Shown here in pieces: positions 28,534 to 38,352 of a DNA stretch of 43,854 bases. Where the stretch lies: the NCBI GenBank assembly GCA_000309865.1, contig AMGN01000017.1, positions 1 to 43,854 on the forward strand, in the 5' to 3' direction. The notes below the pieces were generated by a model. That model saw only the letters and a list, made by a program, of their open reading frames with translations. It had not been told where the DNA came from and made no database searches. Position 1 is the first letter of the stretch. Each line of letters starts with the position of its first letter. Origin of the DNA: Methanobacterium sp. Maddingley MBC34 (GTDB lineage Archaea > Methanobacteriota > Methanobacteria > Methanobacteriales > Methanobacteriaceae). A program made the position numbers and the translations under genes.

Positions 28534-28565
28534 CTGTTAATTTATTTTTCTGTTAATTTATTTTT
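28534..28565. repeat. Perfect 16-bp tandem duplication spanning the EFR1 stop codon
   Basis: CTGTTAATTTATTTTT at 28534-28549 and again at 28550-28565. The upstream unit (leftward sense) contains the last codons K-I-N and the stop of the EFR1 gene; the other is its untranslated copy. Same geometry as at dapB. Confidence 0.95.
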
Positions 28566-29350
28566 AGAAATTCTTTGGCCTTAACTGCCCGATAAGTTTT
28601 CCCCTTGTAGTTGCACGGGCAGGAGATAGCACCACGAGGACATAAAGAGGTGCACCTTAAACAGTACTCACAGTTAAAACCATGCTCAGGAAAATTTCCT
28701 TCATCCATGGTTATGTTGTCCACCGGGCAGAGCTTTACACATATACCACACATGCGACATTCTTCATTATCTGTCACCAGGCGCAATAGTTTCTGGTTGA
28801 GACTGGATTCAGTGATCTTCAAACCTGCAATGGAAGTATAGTAAACTGCATCAGAAATCACCGGGACCCTTCCCCATTCGGATTTCCCAGCTATAATGTC
28901 CAGAACATATTCTTCTGCCTTCTGAAGTCCTTTTTGAACCTTTTCCTGGCAGTTTTTCTCATCCTGAATGTAGAATATGTTGGGAGGCATTACTATTTCT
29001 TTAGCACCTATAGGATCATATCCTTTATTTTTGACTATTTCATGCACTGGCCCCACTATGCCCCCTGAAAATCCGGCCAGGGTGTCCACCATGAAGATCT
29101 CCGTGTTCTGGTCAGTCTCGGGTAGTGCCCTGATGAACTTCCAGACGAATTTGTAGGTGGATAGTTCTGCTATGGGAAACCCCAGGCCAATGGTATGCTC
29201 TAGATCAACACCTTCCGGGTTTGATTCTTCTATTTTGTGCAGGTTCACCCTGATACCATTCTCCTGGAAGGTTTCCTGCATTTTTTTAACCACAAGTAAG
29301 GTGTTACCGGTTCCAGAGAAAAAGTAAAAGTCTACTGTTTCCATTTTCAT
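28553..29350 (-). CDS. EFR1-type flavodoxin-ferredoxin fusion
   Basis: 265 residues. The N-terminal flavodoxin-like domain starts with VDFYFFSGTGNTLLVVKKM, whose SGTGNT loop binds FMN phosphate, and continues with VDTLAGFSGG. The C-terminus has two 4Fe-4S motifs, CRMCGICVKLCPVDN and CEYCLRCTSLCPRG. This is the EFR1 arrangement (flavodoxin plus ferredoxin), an electron carrier or small oxidoreductase. ATG at 29350 follows AGAGGTAG, and it overlaps by eight bases nothing but the preceding stop (29355), so the two genes are coupled. Electrons may pass to or from the membrane Fe-S protein next to it. Confidence 0.9.
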   Translation of the reverse strand: MKMETVDFYFFSGTGNTLLVVKKMQETFQENGIRVNLHKIEESNPEGVDLEHTIGLGFPIAELSTYKFVWKFIRALPETDQNTEIFMVDTLAGFSGGIVGPVHEIVKNKGYDPIGAKEIVMPPNIFYIQDEKNCQEKVQKGLQKAEEYVLDIIAGKSEWGRVPVISDAVYYTSIAGLKITESSLNQKLLRLVTDNEECRMCGICVKLCPVDNITMDEGNFPEHGFNCEYCLRCTSLCPRGAISCPCNYKGKTYRAVKAKEFLKIN

Positions 29351-29354
29351 TTTT

Positions 29355-30095
29355 CTACCTCTTTTTGGGGATGCCAAAAGAATATTTTATAGCGCCTTTA
29401 GGACATGAATCCACACATTTTCCACATAAAATGCATTCAAAGTCATGCATATCTCCACCCAGTACTTTTTCTTTCACATCAAGACTCATTGGGCAGTTTT
29501 TACATAATCTGCATTCAGTACACAGTTCTTTGTTGGCTTTCAGGTGAAGTGAGGGCCATCTGAAGAAATTCTTTATTTTGGTTCCAATAATCATGAATGA
29601 GGCTATGAAGCAGAAATAATGACAGTTAGCCCTTTTACCTGCAATTATAGCTATTATAATTGTTGTGAAGATGATTCCATAGTAAATAATGTATATGGCT
29701 GGTTCTGAAATGGAAACTCCATATTTTGTCATGAATAATGGATCAATGGTGGTTAATCCTCCCGCCATCACCGCCAGGAGGGCTATGGCAGCAACCCAGG
29801 GGACAAAAAGGAAATATTTAATCCAGTTATATTTTCCCCCTCTTGTGTTTCCATCGTTTATTGAAAAACAATACTCCTGAACCCCACCAGTAGGACAGGC
29901 CCATCCACAGAATGCTCTACCAAAAAATAATGATAATATAAAGAGTGCAGTGAAGGTTAAGAAGCTACCAGTTATTATTCCAAGTGATGCTCCCCACACT
30001 ATCAAAAATGGAGAAAAATAGAATAGGGTAACTGGGAAGAGTAAAAATGATATGAGTAACGTTGTTTTTCGGATTTTCTGTCTTTTATTATTCAT
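29355..30095 (-). CDS. NapH/CcoG-like membrane 4Fe-4S protein
   Basis: 246 residues. About four to five membrane helices (residues ~12-60, ~85-110, ~130-155, and a short one near 170) with the Fer4_5 motif CGWACPTGGVQEYC and CHYFCFIASFMIIG, followed by two cytosolic 4Fe-4S motifs, CTECRLCKNCP and CILCGKCVDSCPKG. Proteins of this kind carry electrons across or along the membrane between quinol, flavodoxin or other pools. It begins 32 bases after the TetR stop and ends five bases before the EFR1 start. AAGGGG lies six bases before the ATG. Start region duplicated (see repeat). Confidence 0.9.
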   Translation of the reverse strand: MNNKRQKIRKTTLLISFLLFPVTLFYFSPFLIVWGASLGIITGSFLTFTALFILSLFFGRAFCGWACPTGGVQEYCFSINDGNTRGGKYNWIKYFLFVPWVAAIALLAVMAGGLTTIDPLFMTKYGVSISEPAIYIIYYGIIFTTIIIAIIAGKRANCHYFCFIASFMIIGTKIKNFFRWPSLHLKANKELCTECRLCKNCPMSLDVKEKVLGGDMHDFECILCGKCVDSCPKGAIKYSFGIPKKR

Positions 30096-30119
30096 AGTAA
30101 ACCCCTTTATTCATGGTAA
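30088..30119. repeat. Duplicated start-codon neighbourhood of the NapH-like gene
   Basis: TTATTCATAGTAA (30088-30100) and TTATTCATGGTAA (30107-30119) are 12/13 identical with a 19-base period. On the minus strand each carries an ATG; the upstream one opens an eight-codon frame that ends inside the true start (30088-30114). Confidence 0.75.
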
Positions 30120-30126
30120 CTCTGAA

Positions 30127-30714
30127 CTAGATCTCAATAGGTGTGATGAATTTTTCCTCAAAATGTTGAACAATTTCTTCCAGGATTAGGCCTTCATCGA
30201 ATATCATGTAACTTAAAACACCGTCCAGGGCTGCCATCAGGGTTATGGCACTGGTACGTACATTGTGTTCTTTGAATTCACCTCTGTGGATTCCCCTGGT
30301 GAATACGCCTTCAAAAAACGCCATATAATCTATGGTGTACTGCTGGTAGTACTTTAACAACTCTGGTTTTTCCAGCATTTTTGCAATTGAAAGGAACAGG
30401 AAGGCAGTTTCTTTGGGATGTTCCAGCCAGTAACGAATGTAGTTTTCTATGTAGTGTAGGATTCCCTCTTTAACTGAAGTGGATTCTGAAGCAGAGGTCA
30501 TTATTTCCTGGACTTTATCGCTTATTTTTTCATTGGCAAAGATCAGCACCATGTCTTTGCTTGGGAAGTAATGGTAGAGTCCACCTTTACTCACACCTGC
30601 TTTATGGGCAATATCATCCATCGTAGTATTTTCGTAACCTTTTTCCAGGAAAACTTCAATAGCTGCCTGTGTTATCTCATTTATTCTTTCTTCCCGGGGT
30701 TTTCTTGGAACCAT
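30127..30714 (-). CDS. TetR family transcriptional regulator
   Basis: 195 residues. N-terminal helix-turn-helix: RINEITQAAIEVFLEKGYEN, TTMDDIAHKAGVSKGGLYHYF, PSKDMVLIFANEK, the classic TetR-N pattern. The C-terminal ligand and dimer domain resembles TetR_C regulators responding to small hydrophobic compounds; the ligand is unknown. ATG at 30714 was chosen over 30717 because AGGAGGG ends four bases before it. First gene of the leftward unit TetR - NapH-like - EFR1. A perfect palindrome at 30726-30746 lies just upstream of its ribosome-binding site, so it probably represses its own operon. Confidence 0.95.
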   Translation of the reverse strand: MVPRKPREERINEITQAAIEVFLEKGYENTTMDDIAHKAGVSKGGLYHYFPSKDMVLIFANEKISDKVQEIMTSASESTSVKEGILHYIENYIRYWLEHPKETAFLFLSIAKMLEKPELLKYYQQYTIDYMAFFEGVFTRGIHRGEFKEHNVRTSAITLMAALDGVLSYMIFDEGLILEEIVQHFEEKFITPIEI

Positions 30715-30725
30715 CATACCCTCCT

Positions 30726-30746
30726 ACAAACCGACCGTCGGTTTGT
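30726..30746. promoter_or_regulatory. 21-bp TetR operator
   Basis: Two perfect 10-bp arms, ACAAACCGAC and GTCGGTTTGT, around one central C. This resembles operators of many TetR regulators. The site sits between the TATA element (30768-30776, minus strand TTTATATTA) and the TetR start codon. TATA spacing predicts a transcription start near 30746, exactly at the operator edge, so binding should block transcription initiation or elongation. Confidence 0.85.
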
Positions 30747-30767
30747 TATTTTTTATTGAAACTCATG

Positions 30768-30776
30768 TAATATAAA
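30768..30776 (-). promoter_or_regulatory. TATA box of the TetR operon
   Basis: TTTATATTA on the minus strand, about 26 bases before the operator edge and about 55 before the start codon. Position and operator agree. Confidence 0.45.
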
Positions 30777-30889
30777 CATACCTCTCCCCAATATCCATTC
30801 CCAAAAACATGGCACATAATGGCAGAATTTTAAAAAATAGGACTGATGATAAACTAAATAAAAAAGGTAATGAAAATTAAATAAAAAAG

Positions 30890-31132
30890 TTAAATTATAC
30901 CAGTAATGCCCAGTATTCCCATTATGAGTCCTGCAGCTACTCCTAAAAGAGCCACTGCCATTATGGCTTTGCTCGGGTATTTGTAGGTGAAAAATCCCAG
31001 TAAACCGAAATTACAGAACAGGAAAAACTGCCATGGATCATTGGCGGTGAATCCAGTGAATCCCAGAAACCCCATGAATCCTAAAAATCCCAACATCCAG
31101 TATTGTTCTTCATTTTCTTTTACCATCAACAT
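30890..31132 (-). CDS. Small two-helix membrane protein
   Basis: 80 residues. A Phe/Gly-rich hydrophobic segment, LGFLGFMGFLGFTGF, then two membrane stretches, about 37-50 (FFLFCNFGLLGFFTY) and 55-80 (AIMAVALLGVAAGLIMGILG). No motif or family recognised. ATG at 31132 has GAGG four bases upstream; M3 is a possible alternative. Divergent from the B12/radical SAM gene. Confidence 0.65.
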   Translation of the reverse strand: MLMVKENEEQYWMLGFLGFMGFLGFTGFTANDPWQFFLFCNFGLLGFFTYKYPSKAIMAVALLGVAAGLIMGILGITGII

Positions 31133-31231
31133 CCATCCTCAAGTTCTAAAACCAATTATTATGTGCATGTAATGCTATACTAATACCATAACATAAAAAT
31201 TTGATTAAATACCCAAATAGCCGGGGTTTAC

Positions 31232-32962
31232 ATGGATGAAAAGAGAAAGGGAAAAGTTCTGCTGGTGGGGGCCGAAGATGAAGAAAACTTAGCCATCAGA
31301 TATCTGGGAGCGGAACTCCAGGAAAAAGGACATAACGCCAGAATTGTCCCCTGCTCAAATAATAATGATTTTTCAGGAGTTTTAAAAGAATTAAAATCTT
31401 TCCATCCCGATTTAGTGGCGGTTTCAATGGCCTTCCAGTCCCTGGCACCCATGTTCCTGGAACTTATCCATAAAATAAAAGAAACCCAGCCCCAAGTCCA
31501 TGTGACTGTGGGAGGGCATTTTCCCACCTTTGAATTTGAAAAATTATTAGAATATGAAACTATTGACTCAGTAATTCGTTTTGAAGGAGAACAGTCCATT
31601 GTAGAACTTACAGATGCCCTGGTGAATGATAAAAGTTCATTTAATAAACTTAAATTAGATACAAACTCATTAAATATCCCTAAAAACTTATCAAATATCC
31701 CAAATTTAGATACAAACTTATCAAAAATTCCTAATTTAGCCTATAAATCAACTGTAGATAACTCAACCATAAAAGAAACCCCCATCATTGCTGAATTCCC
31801 TGATTTGGACGATTTACCATTCCCACTGCGTAATAAAAAACCCCATACTCGTTTGGGTGAGAGATTTGCCACCCTCATCACCAGTCGAGGATGTTTCCAT
31901 TCTCGTTGTATTTACTGCTGCATTGGCGCATTCCATAAGCAGAAAACAGTGCTCCCCTATTCATTAAGATCTCCGGAAAATGTTGCCAGGGAGATGGGAA
32001 AACTTTACCACCACCAGAAAGTAAGATTATTCCAGTTTCATGATGATAACTTCCTTTTACCCACTAAAAAAAGCTCCTACGCCCGTTTAACCTCCTTGAA
32101 AAACTCCTTAATAAGTGAGGGAGTTGAACTGGAGGATATTGCCCTCTTGATTAAAACCCGGCCTGACGGTATTGATCATGATATTTTAACTCTTTTAGAA
32201 GAAATGGGCACAGTGGGTGTGTTTTTGGGAGTTGAAAATGCAAGTAACAGTGGATTAAAAGCCCTGGCCCGGTCTTCAACTGCAGATGAAATAAATCATT
32301 CACTGAAACTCCTGGAAGATTTTGATATGGGTGTTACTTTTAACCTGCTGATGTTCCATCCGCGGGCCACCTTGGAAGAGATCAACAAGAACATCTACTT
32401 CATGAATAAGAATAAAAATCTGGCCTTTGATTTTGGAAGGGCGGAAATTGTGGCTGGTTCCCCACTGGAACAGCTGGTTAAACGTAAAGGACTATTAATG
32501 GGTCATTGGCCCCATTGGGATTACCAGATTCAGGATGATGCTGTGGAGAAGATGTTCCGCCTCAATGCCCTCACCTTTTACCGGGAAAACTCACCCTACC
32601 CTGATCTATCCCATAAACTCATAGCATTATCCTATCGCTCCAACTTGCTCCAACATTTTTATCCAGGTAAAAAATCAGGAAAGTTGCAGGCTGAGACAAT
32701 CAGACTTATCCAGGATACCAATGAATTTACACTCCAATCTTTACTTGAAATCTACAGTTTGGTGGCTGAAAGAATACTTGAAGAGAATGTGAACAATTTA
32801 TCCCAGGAAATGAATGTTTTTTACGAAAATTCCAATAAAAAGGCCTCTGAATTAGCTGAAAAAATGGATAGGTTTCAGCTGGTGGAGAAAAAGTTCCAGA
32901 ACAGGGGTGTGGGTGATTATTTTCAAAACTCACCTACGCTGGGGAAGATTTTCAGGATTTAA
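31232..32962 (+). CDS. B12-binding-domain radical SAM protein with CX4CX2C cluster motif
   Basis: 576 residues. The N-terminal Rossmann-like domain (about 8-130), with LLVGAEDEENLAIRYLG, VAVSMAFQS and VTVGGHFPT, resembles the cobalamin-binding domain of class B radical SAM enzymes. A low-complexity Asn/Leu/Lys linker (about 135-175) separates it from the radical SAM barrel, whose cluster motif is TSRGCFHSRCIYCC (Cys221, 226, 229): four residues between the first two Cys, not the usual three. Downstream are FLGVENAS and FNLLMFHP. Substrate unknown; such enzymes often methylate or rearrange carbon. A strong ribosome-binding site is not seen; ATG at 31232 opens MDEKRKGKVLL. Confidence 0.85.
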   Translation: MDEKRKGKVLLVGAEDEENLAIRYLGAELQEKGHNARIVPCSNNNDFSGVLKELKSFHPDLVAVSMAFQSLAPMFLELIHKIKETQPQVHVTVGGHFPTFEFEKLLEYETIDSVIRFEGEQSIVELTDALVNDKSSFNKLKLDTNSLNIPKNLSNIPNLDTNLSKIPNLAYKSTVDNSTIKETPIIAEFPDLDDLPFPLRNKKPHTRLGERFATLITSRGCFHSRCIYCCIGAFHKQKTVLPYSLRSPENVAREMGKLYHHQKVRLFQFHDDNFLLPTKKSSYARLTSLKNSLISEGVELEDIALLIKTRPDGIDHDILTLLEEMGTVGVFLGVENASNSGLKALARSSTADEINHSLKLLEDFDMGVTFNLLMFHPRATLEEINKNIYFMNKNKNLAFDFGRAEIVAGSPLEQLVKRKGLLMGHWPHWDYQIQDDAVEKMFRLNALTFYRENSPYPDLSHKLIALSYRSNLLQHFYPGKKSGKLQAETIRLIQDTNEFTLQSLLEIYSLVAERILEENVNNLSQEMNVFYENSNKKASELAEKMDRFQLVEKKFQNRGVGDYFQNSPTLGKIFRI

Positions 32963-33048
32963 CCTTTCATAAAACTTATAAATTAAATTCAAAGATTTTC
33001 ATTATTTCTATCTTAAAAATTAAATATTAAAAAAGATAAAGAATAGTT

Positions 33049-33543
33049 ATGGTAGATATCAGAGAATTACTCTATCCTAACAAGTTCAAGGTAACCCTAT
33101 TTTTATTGTTAGCTATTCCCTGTTTCACCCTGATAACTGTTCTACTGGGCAGTAACTACATTTATTACAATTATTATATTTCCCACTTCACCTATCTCTT
33201 TTTAATGGGCATATTCCTCTTTCTGGTAATCGGTCTGGTGTTAAGCTACTTGTTAAGCTGTTTTATTGACCATTTCATCCAGAATGAGAAAATAAAAATC
33301 GCTATTGCCATTATTTCAGGTATAACATCCATAATTATTATTTATATCTTTTACAAAATGGTGACAGAGCCAATTATCTGTGACCCTGTACATATCCCCA
33401 CCAACAATCAAACAGTGTGCGACCCGGTACACCAGCCTATTCAGGGAAAAAGTTACGATATCGAGGTGCTAGATGGTCTTGATGTTGATAAATCTATGGT
33501 TAAAGACTCATTAAATGAGTGTATCCAGAATTTGAAGACTTAA
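33049..33543 (+). CDS. Three-helix membrane protein with repeated CDPVH motif
   Basis: 164 residues, unknown family. Membrane helices at about 14-35, 46-72 and 82-103, then a tail of about 60 residues with two copies of CDPVHxP (residues ~111 and ~124), each with a Cys and a His, which could form one metal site or a disulfide. Tail topology is not determined. No strong ribosome-binding site. It stands alone between the radical SAM gene and repeats. Confidence 0.65.
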   Translation: MVDIRELLYPNKFKVTLFLLLAIPCFTLITVLLGSNYIYYNYYISHFTYLFLMGIFLFLVIGLVLSYLLSCFIDHFIQNEKIKIAIAIISGITSIIIIYIFYKMVTEPIICDPVHIPTNNQTVCDPVHQPIQGKSYDIEVLDGLDVDKSMVKDSLNECIQNLKT

Positions 33544-33553
33544 TATTGATTTA

Positions 33554-33628
33554 AATTCTATTTCAATAAAGAATTCTATTTCAGTAAAAAGATTAAAGGA
33601 TATTTCAATGATTAAAGGATATTTCAAA
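33554..33628. repeat. Two successive tandem duplications
   Basis: First pair: AATTCTATTTCAATAAAG (33554-33571) followed by the near copy from 33572. Second pair: GATTAAAGGATATTTCAAT (33591-33609) and a copy at 33610-33628 with 18 of 19 matches. Both lie just after the membrane-protein stop codon. Confidence 0.88.
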
Positions 33629-33679
33629 AAAGATTAAATAAATTTTAATAGAAATAATAAATTAAAAAAGGGAAGGTTT

Positions 33680-34018
33680 CTAACCTCCACCATCACACAG
33701 TTCAGTGCTCATGTCCATGTCTTCCAGGTTCTGTTTAAGGTTTTCCACTTTTTTCTTGGTGGCTTCCTTGTCATCAGTTTCTTCACTGGGTTTTGTAGCT
33801 TTTCTACGGGATTCTCTTCTTTTAAGCCGGTTATATTCATCTTCATTTAAAAGTTCAAGGTAACGGCTGTTGTACCATAACTCGGTGGTGTCCATTTTAG
33901 CCCAAACACCATCCTTGTCACTACGAAGACCTAAAACTTCACCGGCACTACCTGTAGCACTGTACCTGACATGGGACCCTATGAAAATCTCTTTATTCCG
34001 CTTGTTAGCAGCTTCCAT
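33680..34018 (-). CDS. DUF2098 family protein
   Basis: 112 residues. The conserved part is VRYSATGSAGEVLGLRSDKD, then GVWAKMDTTELWYNSRYLEL, matching the methanogen-enriched DUF2098 family, a small beta-rich fold, followed by a charged linker and the C-terminal STELCDGGG. Function unknown; the ending is conserved in memory of family members. Upstream (leftward promoter side) lie three 17-bp repeats. No neighbours on its strand are functionally linked. Confidence 0.78.
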   Translation of the reverse strand: MEAANKRNKEIFIGSHVRYSATGSAGEVLGLRSDKDGVWAKMDTTELWYNSRYLELLNEDEYNRLKRRESRRKATKPSEETDDKEATKKKVENLKQNLEDMDMSTELCDGGG

Positions 34019-34037
34019 GTTTTCACCCCCAGTATAT

Positions 34038-34100
34038 TTATGGATCTGATTGATTAATGGATCTGATTGACAAATTATTTTTTTAATGGACCTGATTGAT
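34038..34100. repeat. Three 17-bp copies upstream of DUF2098 gene
   Basis: Copies of TAATGGATCTGATTGAT at 34038-34054, 34055-34071 (adjacent) and 34084-34100 (separated by 12 T-rich bases), each with one or two mismatches. They sit 20-80 bases upstream of the DUF2098 start codon. Confidence 0.88.
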
Positions 34101-34142
34101 ACTGTAATTCTACTGATTTAAAGATTTCAATAATTTAATATT

Positions 34143-34424
34143 CTATTTTTTTATATCCAGCCTTACTTTCTCTTTTTTTTCAGCAACTTCCCCTCTTACT
34201 TCCACTTCTGCCTTTTCAACATTTAAAAGCAAATAATCCCCCACTTCCTCAATATCTGCAGTTTCAATCACTATATCTTTTCTGGTAAGGCCAAAGTCAC
34301 TGGTGGATATAATTATACTGGTTATAATACCTTCTTTTGGTTTTATGACCATATCCGCAACTTTACCTATTTCATTAGCCTTTTTATCCAAAACTCTTCG
34401 CCCGAAAAATTCGCTCACTTTCAT
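34143..34424 (-). CDS. PRC-barrel domain protein
   Basis: 93 residues, the compact PRC-barrel fold: MKVSEFFGRRVLDKKANEIG then VADMVIKPKEGIITSIIIS, DIVIETADIEEVGDYLLLNV. PRC-barrels occur in RNA-processing (RimM) and archaeal cell-division (CdvA) contexts; small stand-alone forms in methanogens have no assigned role. It is divergent from the protease gene (34650) and separate from DUF2098. No ribosome-binding site stands out upstream of its ATG. Confidence 0.82.
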   Translation of the reverse strand: MKVSEFFGRRVLDKKANEIGKVADMVIKPKEGIITSIIISTSDFGLTRKDIVIETADIEEVGDYLLLNVEKAEVEVRGEVAEKKEKVRLDIKK

Positions 34425-34551
34425 TTAAACACCATTTTATACTCTGTTTTTTGATGTATATAATTTTTATTCCCCATTTAAAGGACTTCATATCACTTTA
34501 ATCTTCTTCAATTGGGAGGATAGGTTTAAAACGAACAAAAACTCCCTTCTT

Positions 34552-34563
34552 ACAATATATTTA
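34552..34563 (+). promoter_or_regulatory. TATA element of the site-2 protease gene
   Basis: TATATTTATAGG about 90 bases upstream of the protease ATG; predicted start near 34585, leaving a leader of about 65 bases with GGAGTGAT as ribosome-binding site. Confidence 0.35.
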
Positions 34564-34649
34564 TAGGGTGTTATTTTATTTCCACACTGTCATTTATACG
34601 GTTTTAAAACCAATTAATTAATAAGATGAATTTAAGGAGTGATAAATAA

Positions 34650-35699
34650 ATGAAATATTCCTTTAAGATCTTCAGTGTCTTTAACATCCCTGTGGAACTG
34701 CATATTTCATTCCTGCTCCTGATGGCCCTGATTTACGGGGTGGCCCTCCTTAACCTGGTCCCGGGGGTTGATTTAAATGCGGCTTTACTTATTACTCTAC
34801 TTTTTGTAACTGTTGTTCTACATGAATTAGCACATTCCTATGTTGCTCAACGATATGGTATTAGCATTGAGAGGATCGTACTTCTACCCATAGGTGGTGT
34901 TTCTGCCATGGAAGAACTACCAGAGGATCCTGGCCAGGAATTCAGGATCGCCATTGCCGGACCACTGGTGAACTTTTTAATAGCCATAATATGTTACGGG
35001 CTCTTTTTTGGACTGGTACCATTATATCCTGCCATAGCAGCTTTTCTTAACTATTTCGCACTGGTGAATGTGATTCTGGGGGCTTTCAATTTGATCCCCG
35101 CCTACCCCATGGATGGGGGAAGAGTTTTACGGGCCTTTCTGGCGGGTAGGATGAGTTACCTGCAGGCCACGGAAACTGCTGCTTCAGTGGGCAAGTTCCT
35201 GGCCATATTTATGGCTGTGGTAGGGATATTTTGGAATTATTTCCTGATTCTCATTGCCCTTTTCATTTACATTGGAGCTGATGCCGAGTACAAGGAGATA
35301 ATGATTTCCACCCTCCTGGAGGGGATAAAGGTGAAGGAGATAATGACCCAAAAGGTGAGAACAGTGCAACCGGAGACCAGTGTGGGAGAGACCATGGAGA
35401 TCATGTTCCAGAATAAACATATGGGTTATCCAGTAACTGATGGCCAGAATCTTCTGGGTATCATCACCTTCAATGACATCTCCCGGGCAAAAAAGAAAGA
35501 TGAAAATAAACCAGTGACTGAATTCATAACCCGTGATTTGGTTGTTACCAGCCCTGAGGAACCTTTAAACGATGCCCTGGCCAAGTTGAGCCAGGCTAAT
35601 GTGGGAAGACTCCCGGTGGTGGAAAATGACAAGTTGGTGGGTATAATCTCCAGAACCGACATTATGAGGGCCATGGAAATACTTAAACTAAAAAAATGA
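34650..35699 (+). CDS. Site-2 protease family metalloprotease with two CBS domains
   Basis: 349 residues. Intramembrane zinc metalloprotease of the M50 family: HELAH at 58-62 (His58, Glu59, His62) and the second zinc ligand in LIPAYPMDGGRVL (Asp155), within about six membrane helices. Residues about 225-345 form a CBS pair (VKEIMTQKVRTV, VTEFITRDLVVTSPEEP), which binds adenine nucleotides and could gate the protease. Substrates unknown, presumably membrane-bound regulators. ATG at 34650 with GGAGTGAT upstream. The CBS fusion is a known archaeal arrangement. Confidence 0.94.
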   Translation: MKYSFKIFSVFNIPVELHISFLLLMALIYGVALLNLVPGVDLNAALLITLLFVTVVLHELAHSYVAQRYGISIERIVLLPIGGVSAMEELPEDPGQEFRIAIAGPLVNFLIAIICYGLFFGLVPLYPAIAAFLNYFALVNVILGAFNLIPAYPMDGGRVLRAFLAGRMSYLQATETAASVGKFLAIFMAVVGIFWNYFLILIALFIYIGADAEYKEIMISTLLEGIKVKEIMTQKVRTVQPETSVGETMEIMFQNKHMGYPVTDGQNLLGIITFNDISRAKKKDENKPVTEFITRDLVVTSPEEPLNDALAKLSQANVGRLPVVENDKLVGIISRTDIMRAMEILKLKK

Positions 35700-35793
35700 T
35701 AATTAAATCATATATTTTTTCATGAACACCATCTGAATTATACTAGGAAATCATCTTAAAAAAATCAGGTATCCTAAAAAAAATATTCATAAA

Positions 35794-35800
35794 TATATAA
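35794..35800 (+). promoter_or_regulatory. TATA element close to elp3
   Basis: TATATAA lies about 30 bases before the elp3 ATG at 35829, predicting a leader of only a few bases. Confidence 0.35.
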
Positions 35801-35828
35801 AAAAAGGGATTTTTGGAGAAAAAGGAAA

Positions 35829-37460
<1,632 letters not shown>

Positions 37461-37588
37461 ATGTGGATACTGACTAATTGAAGTGAATTGACTACTTCAA
37501 ATCTGATAATTATTTAATCATTTGAATATTAAAAATACTAAATCAATTCGCAATACTAAAAAAATACCACAAGTGGAGGGATTAATTG

Positions 37589-38275
37589 ATGATATCCATA
37601 GAAGAACTGGCTGGAATGATAGATCATACCAATGTGCAGCGGGATGCTACTGATGAGGATATTCGAGCACTATGCCAGGAGGCAGATAACTATGACTTTA
37701 ACTGTGTCTGTGTAACACCCACCCAGGCAGATCTGGCAAGTGAACTCCTGGAAAGCTCTAGTACACAGGTCTGTGTGGTGATAGGATTCCCCTTTGGAGT
37801 GCAAACACCACGCGCCAAGGCCTTCGAAGCAGAGGAAGCTGTAAAAAATGGTGCCTCTGAACTGGACATGGTGATGAACATCGGTGCACTCAAATCAGAA
37901 CATTACTCCCTGGTCCAGGCCGACATCGCCACAGTGGTGGGAGCAGCAAGGGGACGTGTAGTGAAGGTCATCCTGGAAACAGCACTACTAACCCGGGAAG
38001 AAAAGATCATCGCCTGCCAGCTGGCCCGTGAAGCAGGGGCACACTACGTTAAAACATCCACCGGATTCGGAGTAAGCGGTGCCACAGTGGAGGATGTCCA
38101 CCTCATGAGGGAAACTGTGGGACTGGAGATGGGAGTTAAAGCCGCCGGCGGGATCCGAGACCTGGAAACTGCCATGGCCATGATCGATGCAGGGACCAGT
38201 AAAATAGGCACCTCAACCGGCGTGCAGATTATGGAAGAACTCCTAGAACAGGGAAAAAAAGAGAATACCGTTTAA
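37589..38275 (+). CDS. deoC: Deoxyribose-phosphate aldolase
   Basis: 228-residue class I aldolase that cleaves 2-deoxyribose-5-phosphate to glyceraldehyde-3-phosphate and acetaldehyde, salvaging deoxynucleosides. Visible: IDHTNV, VCVVIGFPFG, Asp93 in ELDMVMNIGA, Schiff-base Lys155 in HYVKTSTGF, and the second catalytic Lys184 in GVKAAGGIR. Start ATG at 37589 was chosen over the TTG at 37586 because GGAGGG is eight bases upstream. It is followed by a cyclophilin-like gene after 77 bases. Confidence 0.95.
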   Translation: MISIEELAGMIDHTNVQRDATDEDIRALCQEADNYDFNCVCVTPTQADLASELLESSSTQVCVVIGFPFGVQTPRAKAFEAEEAVKNGASELDMVMNIGALKSEHYSLVQADIATVVGAARGRVVKVILETALLTREEKIIACQLAREAGAHYVKTSTGFGVSGATVEDVHLMRETVGLEMGVKAAGGIRDLETAMAMIDAGTSKIGTSTGVQIMEELLEQGKKENTV

Positions 38276-38352
38276 GAGAAGAATTTGTTGATAATACCAT
38301 GGTTAAAATGAATTTCAATGATATTAAAGTAAAAAAGTTAAGGTGAATTCCA

